A stretch of DNA of 64,000 nucleotides from Nocardia alba NBRC 108234 (GTDB lineage: Bacteria > Actinomycetota > Actinomycetes > Mycobacteriales > Mycobacteriaceae), in NCBI RefSeq assembly GCF_001612665.1, contig NZ_BDAX01000014.1:186001-250000 (forward strand). Reading direction: 5' to 3'. The translations under genes were made by a program, and so were the position numbers. The number at the start of each line of letters is the position of its first letter. The stretch's first letter is position 1. The notes beneath the pieces were generated by a model. It made no database searches, was not told where the DNA came from, and was given only the letters and a program-made list of their open reading frames with translations. Positions 24,049-31,033 of the stretch are shown one piece after another.

Positions 24049-25030
24049 CCGCGGCGTCGGGCTGCGCGTGCTCTCCCGCAGCGACCTGGCCGACGTACCG
24101 ATCAGCCCCGCCGAAGTAGTGCGCGCCGTGGAGGAGGCCTATCTCGCCTTCGCGGCGGGCGAATCCGACAACCCACGCAAGTTGAGTGTCGCCGACCCCG
24201 GCGGCTCGTCGGTGTCCTACGCCATGCTCGGCCGCGACGGGCGCAGACGCGTGGTGGCCATGAAGACCTCCTACAAGTTCGATCCCGGACACGACCGCAG
24301 CACCAAGCGGTACTACACGACCATCACGCTCTACGACGACACCACCGGCGCCCCCATCGCGATGATGGACTGCGCGCGGGTCGGCGCGTTGCGCACGCCC
24401 GCCGTGTCGGCGCTGCTGGTACGCGAGACGGCGCGGCGCGGGGCGGAGAGCGCGCTGCTGATCGGCACCGGCACCCAGGGTCGGAATGCGTTGCCACACT
24501 TGCTCGCCGCCAACCCGCAGCTGCGCAAGCTGATGGTGTACGGCACGCATCCGGAGGGGCTGGCCGCGGTGCACGCGCACCTGGCCGACGCGGCACCGCA
24601 CGCGCTGCTCGATGTGGTCGACGACCCCTACGCGGCGGCCGCGGCGGCCGATGTGGTGCTGGCCACGGCCGGGCCCGGCACCGAGATCGCGCTCGAATCC
24701 TCGCATCTGGCACCGGGTTCGGTGGCGGTACTGGTGGGCTACGGCCTGGCTCCGTCGGCGCTGGTCGAGGCCGATCGGGTCGTCGCCACCAGCGCGGCGC
24801 AGATGGCACTGACGGGCACCGACATGGTCGGACCCGATGGGACACTGCGTTCGGTGGATGCCGAACTGCCGCAGGTACTCACCCGCAGCGCCGTGGCCCG
24901 GCGCACCGAGGACGAGAAGATCTTCGTCTACAACAGCGGGCTGGTGCTCACCGATATCGCGGTCGCGCACGCGTTGGCCGCCAGGGCGATCGCCGAGGGA
25001 CGTGGCACGGAGGTGCCGTTGTGGGACTGA
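24020..25030 (+). CDS. SbnB-like dehydrogenase (ornithine cyclodeaminase/mu-crystallin family)
   Basis: The product is 336 residues. The family pattern is clear: MKTSYKF with Lys82, then MMDCARVGALRTPAVSALLVRE with Arg125, and a Rossmann dinucleotide site ALLIGTGTQGRNALPHLLA (about 145-163). The second half contains LATAGPGTEIALESSHLAPGSVAVLVG. In diaminopropionate pathways SbnB oxidatively splits N-(1-amino-1-carboxyethyl)-glutamate into L-2,3-diaminopropionate and 2-oxoglutarate with NAD+. Pairing with an SbnA-like gene three genes on supports that role over true ornithine cyclodeaminase. ATG 24020 lies inside the preceding gene; an earlier in-frame ATG (23948) is less likely. The next gene starts at 25021, inside its end. 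Confidence 0.82.
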   Translation: MNEDPLNNRDRGVGLRVLSRSDLADVPISPAEVVRAVEEAYLAFAAGESDNPRKLSVADPGGSSVSYAMLGRDGRRRVVAMKTSYKFDPGHDRSTKRYYTTITLYDDTTGAPIAMMDCARVGALRTPAVSALLVRETARRGAESALLIGTGTQGRNALPHLLAANPQLRKLMVYGTHPEGLAAVHAHLADAAPHALLDVVDDPYAAAAAADVVLATAGPGTEIALESSHLAPGSVAVLVGYGLAPSALVEADRVVATSAAQMALTGTDMVGPDGTLRSVDAELPQVLTRSAVARRTEDEKIFVYNSGLVLTDIAVAHALAARAIAEGRGTEVPLWD

Positions 25031-26469
25031 CGGGTGCGCGGCCGGGGGTCACCGGGGACAGCACCTCGCTCCCCGCGCCCCGATCCGACACGCGGGTGCC
25101 GCCGAGTTCGCCGCAGATCGAGGACCGCGGCGTCGACCCGACGCCGAGCACCGACCGGCCGACGCACTGCGCACCGCCGATGCCCGCCCACACCGACGTG
25201 CTGGAACAGCGTCTTCTCGCCGATCCCCGGCTGCTCCGCGAGATCGCCAACGCGGTCGGCGGGCCGTTTCACGTGCTGTTCCCCGAACGGGTCTCGGGGA
25301 ATATCACGGCATTTCAGTCGGTCTTCACCGAGTCCGGCGTCGACGGGTTCGTCTACTTCGGGAAGAAGGCGAACAAGGCGGCCTGTGTGGCTCGTGCGTG
25401 CGCGCACAGCGGTGCGGGGATCGATGTCGCGAGTACCGGCGAGCTCGTCGCCGCGTTGGGACAGGGGGTTCGGGGCGAGGACCTGATGGTCACCGGGCCC
25501 GCGAAGTCCGATGAGTTGCTGTGGTTGGCGGCTCGGCATCGATCGTTGATCGCGATCGACGCACTCGACGAACTCGACCGGCTCGCCGCGCTCGAGCTGC
25601 CGGTGCGGGTGCTGCTGCGGGTGCTGCCGGAAGCATCGACCAGCCGATTCGGACTCGATCCGATGGAGCTCGAGCAGGCGATTCAGGCCATCGCCGCACC
25701 GATTACTTTGTCCGGCTTCAGTTTCCACCTGTCCGGCTACGACGCGGTCGCCCGCGCCGAGCAGGCGGCCGCGTTGGTCGGGCATTGCCGACGCGCGCGG
25801 GCGAACGGCCATCCGGCGGAAACGATCTCGATCGGCGGCGGGTTCGGCGTCGACTATCTCGATGCTGCGACGTGGGCGCAGTTCCAGAACACGGTCGAGG
25901 ACAGCTGGTTCCACACGAACCCGCCCGGCGACTACTACCCCTATCACTTCCCGGTCGCCGGCGCGGCCATGCTCGCGGCGATCCTGGCCCACAACGGCCT
26001 CGCCGCACTGTTGCGCGACAACGGAATACGACTCGCCATCGAGCCTGGCCGGGCGCTACTCGACCGGGCAGGCAGTTCGGTATTCCGAGTCCAGGGCGTG
26101 AAAACCCGCACCGTGCAGGGAAACCCGTACGACATCCTCACCGTCGACGGCACCAGCCTCAGCCTGTCCGAGCAGTGGTTCGACAGCGAGTACCTCCCCG
26201 ATCCGGTGCTGTGGCCGCAAAGCCCCGGCCACCGCACCCCCACCTGTGTCGGCGCCACCACCTGCCTGGAGTCCGACCTGCTGAGCAGACGACGTATCCC
26301 GCTGCCCCGGCGCGCACGAACCGGCGACTTGCTCGTCTACCCGAACACCGCCGGGTACCAGATGGATTCCAACGAGTCCCCCTTCCACGAACTCCCGCTC
26401 CCGCCGAAGGTGGTGCTGCGCGCAGGCGCGGACCGACCACGCTGGAGTCTGGACAGCACTGCCCGCTGA
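25021..26469 (+). CDS. Type III PLP-dependent amino acid decarboxylase
   Basis: The product is 482 residues. The first 55 are Pro/Ser-rich and look disordered, so a later start is possible. The alanine-racemase-like barrel carries the PLP lysine (probably Lys116 in YFGKKANKA), the phosphate-binding loop SIGGGFG (270-276) and EPGRALLD (341-348). The beta domain has the dimer-interface CVGATTCLESD with Cys415 and Asp419, and YPNTAGY near the end. This fold includes lysine/ornithine/diaminopimelate decarboxylases and SbnH of staphyloferrin B synthesis. In this context diaminopropionate or a conjugate is the likely substrate, giving an ethylenediamine-type moiety; this is inference. GTG 25021 overlaps the previous gene. 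Confidence 0.85.
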   Translation: MGLTGARPGVTGDSTSLPAPRSDTRVPPSSPQIEDRGVDPTPSTDRPTHCAPPMPAHTDVLEQRLLADPRLLREIANAVGGPFHVLFPERVSGNITAFQSVFTESGVDGFVYFGKKANKAACVARACAHSGAGIDVASTGELVAALGQGVRGEDLMVTGPAKSDELLWLAARHRSLIAIDALDELDRLAALELPVRVLLRVLPEASTSRFGLDPMELEQAIQAIAAPITLSGFSFHLSGYDAVARAEQAAALVGHCRRARANGHPAETISIGGGFGVDYLDAATWAQFQNTVEDSWFHTNPPGDYYPYHFPVAGAAMLAAILAHNGLAALLRDNGIRLAIEPGRALLDRAGSSVFRVQGVKTRTVQGNPYDILTVDGTSLSLSEQWFDSEYLPDPVLWPQSPGHRTPTCVGATTCLESDLLSRRRIPLPRRARTGDLLVYPNTAGYQMDSNESPFHELPLPPKVVLRAGADRPRWSLDSTAR

Positions 26470-26505
26470 TCACCCGAGATACCGATCCCGATGGAGGAAC
26501 ACCCC

Positions 26506-27540
26506 ATGGCTCTCGTCACGCGCGTGACGGACCTGATCGGCCGCACCCCCCTGTTCGAACTCGCCGTCACCGACACCGGCACCCGGCTGTTACTCAAACT
26601 CGAGCAGTTCAATCCGACCGGCGCCGCCAAGATCAGAATGGCCCGTTCGATGGTGCTCGACGCGGAGCGGCGAGGTTTGCTGCGCGATGGCGGGCATATC
26701 ATCGAGTCGACGTCCGGCAACACCGGACTCGGCTTGGCGGTGGTCGCGGCCGAACGCGGCTATCGATTCACCGCCGTGGTCGACAACCACGCCTGTAAGG
26801 ACAAGTTGCGCGCGATGCGAGCCATGGGCACCGACCTGGTGTTCGTCGCCGACGACGGTGACGACGAGCTGGCCACCTCGGCCCGCGAAGACCTCGCCGA
26901 GGCGATGGCGGCTGCCCGCGACGACGCGTACTTCACCGAACAGCACAACAACGACGCCAACGCCGTGGGCTACTACGCGGTCGCCGACGAATTGCTGGCC
27001 GACGTAGAGCGGGTCGACATCTTGCTCTCCGCGGTCGGCACCGGCGGCTCGCTGTTCGGCACCGCGACCCGGCTGCGCGACCTCGGCCTGCCCGCCCGGG
27101 TGATCGGGATCGAGCCGGTGGGATCCATCGCCTTCGGCGGCGAGGGCGGCCCGTATTGGCAGTCGGGCACCGGCACCCCGCCCGGCGCGACCATCGGCAC
27201 CGCCGTCGACTACGCCCTGCTCGACGAGGGCGTGAAGGTGAGCGATGTCGACGCCTTCGCCACCGCCCGCGCGGTCGCGAGAACACACGGGCTCCTGATC
27301 GGCGGCTCGGCGGGCGGTTCGGTGCACAATGCGTTGGCGCGGCTCGCGGAGTTCCCGGCCGGTTCCACCGTGGTGACCATCGTGTGTGATGGTGGCGAGA
27401 AATACCTCGACACCGTGTTCGACGACGACTGGATGAGCGCGCGCGACCTGCTCGATCCCGCCGCCGAAGCGGAAGTGACCACGCTGCTGCGCCGCTACTC
27501 ACCGCTGCGGCACCGAGACGAATTGATGGAGGTCAGGTGA
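26506..27540 (+). CDS. SbnA-like PLP-dependent synthase (cysteine synthase family)
   Basis: The product is 344 residues of the fold type II cysteine synthase/CBS group. PLP lysine is Lys42 in NPTGAAKIRMA, the substrate loop is ESTSGNTG (67-74) and the phosphate-binding loop is GTGGS (178-182). The loop VVDNHACKDKLRAMRAMGTDLV resembles SbnA more than housekeeping CysK/CysM. SbnA condenses O-phosphoserine with glutamate, making the substrate that SbnB splits to L-diaminopropionate. ATG 26506 is chosen because GGAGGAA lies 6 bases upstream. It follows the decarboxylase by 36 bases. A plain O-acetylserine sulfhydrylase role is the main alternative, made unlikely by the SbnB partner. Confidence 0.82.
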   Translation: MALVTRVTDLIGRTPLFELAVTDTGTRLLLKLEQFNPTGAAKIRMARSMVLDAERRGLLRDGGHIIESTSGNTGLGLAVVAAERGYRFTAVVDNHACKDKLRAMRAMGTDLVFVADDGDDELATSAREDLAEAMAAARDDAYFTEQHNNDANAVGYYAVADELLADVERVDILLSAVGTGGSLFGTATRLRDLGLPARVIGIEPVGSIAFGGEGGPYWQSGTGTPPGATIGTAVDYALLDEGVKVSDVDAFATARAVARTHGLLIGGSAGGSVHNALARLAEFPAGSTVVTIVCDGGEKYLDTVFDDDWMSARDLLDPAAEAEVTTLLRRYSPLRHRDELMEVR

Positions 27541-27577
27541 GCGCGATCACGCGCGAGACGAATCCCGGAGCGGGTGG

Positions 27578-28969
27578 GTGAACGGCACGGCGACCGATAG
27601 CAACGCGCTGGCCAGGCTGGCGACGCCGATCGCGCTCACCCAACTGGCGCAGATCGCGGTCTCCACGACCAATCTCGCGCTGATGGGCACGCTCGGTGTG
27701 CGCGAAGTGGCCGCGGGTGGGCTGGCGCTGGTGCTGTTCAACCAGATCCGCACCATGTGCGTCGGGCTGATCACCGGCACCGGGAATCAGATCGCGGGCG
27801 CGCTCAGCGCGGCGGACAAGCGCGGCGGACGCGCCGACGACGAAGTGCGCGCGGTGATGCGGGCGTCCTTCGTGATTGCGACGGTCGCCGGGCTGCTCGG
27901 CGGCGCGCTGTTGATCGGGCTCGGATGGGTACTGCCGTGGCTGGGCCAGGACGCGGGCGTGCTCGACGCGGCCCGGCCGATGATGATCGCGCTCGCGCCC
28001 GGGTTGCTGCCGTGTCTGTGGTTCCAGGTATTGCGCCAGTACACCGTCGGTATGCAGCGGCCGCAGGCATTGCTGCTGGTCACGCTCGGTTCGGTGGCCT
28101 TGAACCTGGTGCTCGCACTGGCCTTCATCCACGGCTGGGCGAGCATTCAGGCGATGGGCCTGACCGGTGTCGGCATCGCGACCTCCCTGGTCTTCCTGAT
28201 CACCTTCGGCGTGTTGTGGGCGATGGTGCGCTACGACGAACAACTCGGCGCCACACTGCCGTCGACGCCGTGGCCGGTGCGCTGGGCGACCGTGCACGAG
28301 GAACTGCGCCTCGGCACCCCGATCGCGCTCACCTACGGTTCGGAAGCGGGCATGTTCTCGGTGCTCGCGCTGGTGATGGGCAGTTTCGGGCCCGCCGCGC
28401 TGGCCGCGCACAACGTGGTCTACCAGGTCATCTACATCGTGTTCCAGGTGGCGATCGGGCTGTCGCAGGGAGCGTCGATCCTGGTGAGCCATGCGGTGGC
28501 GCGCGATGAGTTCGCGCACGCGCGGGCGCTGGCCTGGCTGGCGCTGCGCATGGCCGCCACAGTCGCGATCGTCACCGGCGTCGTCTACGTGCTCGCGCCG
28601 AACATCGTGCTCGCGCCGTTCCTCGACACCACCGACACCGACACGGTCGCCATCGCGCACACCCTGCTACTCATCGGCATCGTGCTGCAATTCTTCGACG
28701 CCGCCCAGAACATCGGCACCGGGCTCCTGCGCGGTCTCAAGGAGACCTCCGCGGGCCTGCGGTTGTCGCTGGTCGGTTACTGGGGCGTCGGCCTGCCCTC
28801 GGCGCTGCTGCTGGCGTTCCCGCTGCACCTGGGCGCGGCCGGGGTGTGGTGGGGCCTGACGGCCGGCTTGGCTACCACCGCCGCGCTCATGCTGCGCAAG
28901 TACTTCACGCTGCTCGATCAGGCCAGTGTGCCCTCGCCGCGACGGGTGCCGGTCACGCAATCACGATGA
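27578..28969 (+). CDS. MATE-family efflux transporter
   Basis: The product is 463 residues with about 12 hydrophobic segments in two similar halves. The first half has LATPIALTQLAQIAVSTTNLALMGTLG (about 13-39), the second the matching LGTPIALTYGSEAGMFSVLALVMGSFGPAALAAHNVVYQV (about 247-286), typical of MATE (NorM/DinF) exporters driven by H+ or Na+. GTG 27578 is used; the gap to the SbnA-like gene is 37 bases. As last gene of the iron-box cluster it is the likely exporter for the product. A strong terminator follows at 28978. Confidence 0.9.
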   Translation: MNGTATDSNALARLATPIALTQLAQIAVSTTNLALMGTLGVREVAAGGLALVLFNQIRTMCVGLITGTGNQIAGALSAADKRGGRADDEVRAVMRASFVIATVAGLLGGALLIGLGWVLPWLGQDAGVLDAARPMMIALAPGLLPCLWFQVLRQYTVGMQRPQALLLVTLGSVALNLVLALAFIHGWASIQAMGLTGVGIATSLVFLITFGVLWAMVRYDEQLGATLPSTPWPVRWATVHEELRLGTPIALTYGSEAGMFSVLALVMGSFGPAALAAHNVVYQVIYIVFQVAIGLSQGASILVSHAVARDEFAHARALAWLALRMAATVAIVTGVVYVLAPNIVLAPFLDTTDTDTVAIAHTLLLIGIVLQFFDAAQNIGTGLLRGLKETSAGLRLSLVGYWGVGLPSALLLAFPLHLGAAGVWWGLTAGLATTAALMLRKYFTLLDQASVPSPRRVPVTQSR

Positions 28970-28977
28970 CCGGCGAG

Positions 28978-29020
28978 CACCCCGAAGGCGGGCGAGCAGT
29001 GCTCGCCCGCCTTCGGGGTG
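28978..29020. terminator. Long bidirectional hairpin terminator
   Basis: A perfect inverted repeat with 21-base arms (28978-28998 and 29000-29020, starting CACCCCGAAGGCGGG) around a single central base. It ends 5 bases before the stop of the convergent TerD gene, so it can terminate both the MATE-end transcript and the terD transcript. Confidence 0.8.
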
Positions 29021-29025
29021 GTTCG

Positions 29026-29601
29026 TCAGAGATTCACGCCGTAGTCGCGGGCGATGCCCGCGAGGCCGGAGGCGTAGCCCTGGCCGACGGCGCGGAACTT
29101 CCACTCGGCGTTGTGGCGGTACAGCTCGCCGAACACCATCGCGGTCTCGGTGGACGCGTCCTCGGACAGGTCGTAGCGCGCCAGTTCCACGCCGGTGTTG
29201 GCGTCGGTGACGCGGATGTAGGCGTTGCGGATCTGACCGAACGACTGGCCGCGGGCCTGCGCGTCGTGGATCGAGACCGGGAAGAAGATGTTGGTGATCG
29301 TCGGCGGGGTGGCGGCCAGGTCGACGTTGATGGTCTCGTCGTCGCCCTCGCCCTCGCCGGTCAGGTTGTCACCGGTGTGCTCGATGGTGCCTTCCGGCGA
29401 GCGCAGGTTGTTGTAGAAGATGAAGTGCTGATCCGAGAGCACCTTCAGATTCGCGCCGGTGGCCAACGCGCTGGCGTCCAAGTCGTGGTCGGCGCCGGTG
29501 GTGGTGCGTACGTCCCAGCCGAGACCGACCGCCACCTTGGTGAGATTGTCGGTCTGCTTCGACAGCGAGACGTTGCCGCCCTTGGCGAGTGTGACGCTCA
29601 T
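29026..29601 (-). CDS. TerD-family calcium-binding stress protein
   Basis: The product is 191 residues, the canonical TerD length. The N-terminus MSVTLAKGGNVSLSKQ and the core VGLGWDVR, DLDASALAT, FYNNLRSPEGTIEHTGDNLTGEGEGDDETINVDL, and IHDAQARGQSFGQIRNAYIRVTDANTGVELARYDLSEDASTETAMVFGELYRHN are diagnostic. The acidic loops (GDNLTGEGEGDDE) are the Ca2+-binding sites of the family. TerD proteins are linked to tellurite, oxidative and envelope stress in actinobacteria. It is a single copy here without terB/C/E neighbours. AAGGG precedes the ATG at 29601. Confidence 0.95.
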   Translation of the reverse strand: MSVTLAKGGNVSLSKQTDNLTKVAVGLGWDVRTTTGADHDLDASALATGANLKVLSDQHFIFYNNLRSPEGTIEHTGDNLTGEGEGDDETINVDLAATPPTITNIFFPVSIHDAQARGQSFGQIRNAYIRVTDANTGVELARYDLSEDASTETAMVFGELYRHNAEWKFRAVGQGYASGLAGIARDYGVNL

Positions 29602-29639
29602 GAAAACCCTTCTATCCGGATGGTATGCCGTAGAGAAAT

Positions 29640-30125
29640 TTACGCCGCGGACTCGTCGTCGACCCAGGTTCGCAGGGTTTCGACACGTCCCTCCAACGCC
29701 CGCAATTCGGTGTCGTCGAGGACGGTGCGCTGAATACCACGGTCCACGGCGAACGCGGACTGGCGATGGTCGTCGATCACGTCGACATCCAGCTGCACCG
29801 CGGTGTAATCCTGCGCCGACGGCATCTGCTCGGCGATCACGGTGGCCCGGCCGCGCGCACACAGCGCCACGTTGCCGCCGCCCAGGATCAGCAACGCCAC
29901 CTCCGGCCGCTCCCGCAACCGCGCCAGCGACCCGCGATCGGACTTCAAACTGATGAGAATCCGCCGATCACCCGCGCGCACCGGCCACGAGACCGGAATC
30001 GCGTGCGGCCCCAGATCGGTGGTCACCAGCACCGCGATGGTTTCCTGCGGCCATACCGGCAACACATCCAGCTCCGGATGGTCGGCCATCACGCTCTGCC
30101 CTGCCGGATCTACCTCTGTAGCCAT
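29640..30125 (-). CDS. Pyridoxamine 5'-phosphate oxidase-like flavin/F420-binding protein
   Basis: The product is 161 residues from ATG 30125 with GTGAGG upstream. The split-barrel fold is suggested by WPQETIAVLVTTDLGPHAIPVSWPVRAGDRRILISLKSDRGSLARLRERPEVALLILGGGNVALCARGRATVI (about 24-95). In this family the S.K.DRG.....R.P.V.L pattern lines the FMN or F420 pocket. It is likely an oxidoreductase or cofactor-binding protein of unknown substrate. It lies between terD and mazG, with about 200 bases of open space upstream. Confidence 0.75.
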   Translation of the reverse strand: MATEVDPAGQSVMADHPELDVLPVWPQETIAVLVTTDLGPHAIPVSWPVRAGDRRILISLKSDRGSLARLRERPEVALLILGGGNVALCARGRATVIAEQMPSAQDYTAVQLDVDVIDDHRQSAFAVDRGIQRTVLDDTELRALEGRVETLRTWVDDESAA

Positions 30126-30325
30126 CAACCTCACCTCGACGATCGCCGGACCCCTGCCTCGCCGCGGACGGCGAGCTACCTCGATTCTAAAGCCGTGTGG
30201 CCCTTGCCCGCTGGCGCGAGCAAGATTATCCATCAGATCTCAGCAACGTCTCAGCCGCCGAAGCGGGCCCATAACCTCGCGACACCGTTAGCTGATCGGT
30301 AACCGATACTGTCGGCGAATGACGC

Positions 30326-31033
30326 TCAGCGCGGCCAGAAGGCGTGCCAGTCGTCCACGCCGAGTGGCAGCCTGGCGCCCCGTTCGGCTTCGGCGGCGTC
30401 CTCGGCGGCGCGAATGGCGGCGGCGAAGTCGATCGATGCCGTGCGCAGGCGTTCCTCGGCCGAATCAGGACCGCCGAGTTCGACCACGCGCAGCGTGTCG
30501 GGGACGAGGTCGGCGGGCAGTCCGGCGGCGGCGCCACGGGTACGTATCTTCTCGGCGAGGGCGAGGGCGGGTTGGGCCATGGCGATGCCGTCGAGACAGG
30601 AGCGGCGGGATTTCTCCGCGGATTTGCGCTCCTCCCATGCCTTTTCCTGCGCCGCGATCTTGTCGGCCACCGAGGCGCCCGAGGAGAAATCGGCGTCGGT
30701 GAGATAGGGGCTGCGATGGACGAGCTTGTCGACCAGGGTCGCCGCCACATCGTCGACGGTGAATTCGCCCGCGTGTTCGGCGATCCGGGAATGGAACAGC
30801 ACCTGCAACAGCAGATCGCCGAGTTCTTCGCGGATGGTCTCGGCATCGCCGGCCTGGATGGCGTCGAGGAGCTCGTAGGTCTCCTCGAGGAGGTAGGGGC
30901 GCAGCGAATCGTGGGTCTGGGTGCGCTCCCAGCCGCCGAACCGCCAGAGCCGATCCATCACCTCGACGGCCTCGGACAGTCCCGCGGCGACGATCGCGGC
31001 GTCGGTCTGCTCCCGCGAGAGCTCCGAACTCAT
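30326..31033 (-). CDS. mazG: MazG nucleoside triphosphate pyrophosphohydrolase
   Basis: The product is 235 residues. The all-alpha NTP-PPase domain (about 18-120) has the RLWRFGGWERTQTHDSLRPYLLEETYELLDAIQ...REELGDLLLQVLFHSRIAEHAGEF signature, with EE..E and E..D metal ligands. The fold hydrolyses (d)NTPs to NMP and pyrophosphate, cleaning damaged nucleotides. The C-terminal part (GARLPLGVDDWHAFWPR) matches the mycobacterial short MazG. ATG overlaps the mfd stop by 4 bases, as in the mfd-mazG arrangement of M. tuberculosis. Confidence 0.93.
   Translation of the reverse strand: MSSELSREQTDAAIVAAGLSEAVEVMDRLWRFGGWERTQTHDSLRPYLLEETYELLDAIQAGDAETIREELGDLLLQVLFHSRIAEHAGEFTVDDVAATLVDKLVHRSPYLTDADFSSGASVADKIAAQEKAWEERKSAEKSRRSCLDGIAMAQPALALAEKIRTRGAAAGLPADLVPDTLRVVELGGPDSAEERLRTASIDFAAAIRAAEDAAEAERGARLPLGVDDWHAFWPR

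Noticed and set aside
23065..26592. TTA leucine codons in the oxygenase (23065-23067) and SbnA-like gene (26590-26592) as a bldA-like developmental switch, linked to the UAA tRNA
   Set aside because: glmU, a housekeeping gene, also has an in-frame TTA at 38709-38711, so the codon does not mark specialised genes here.
22948..28969. A complete staphyloferrin B locus
   Set aside because: SbnA-, SbnB- and SbnH-like proteins are present but no NIS synthetase (SbnC/E/F), no citrate synthase (SbnG) and no SbnD exporter.
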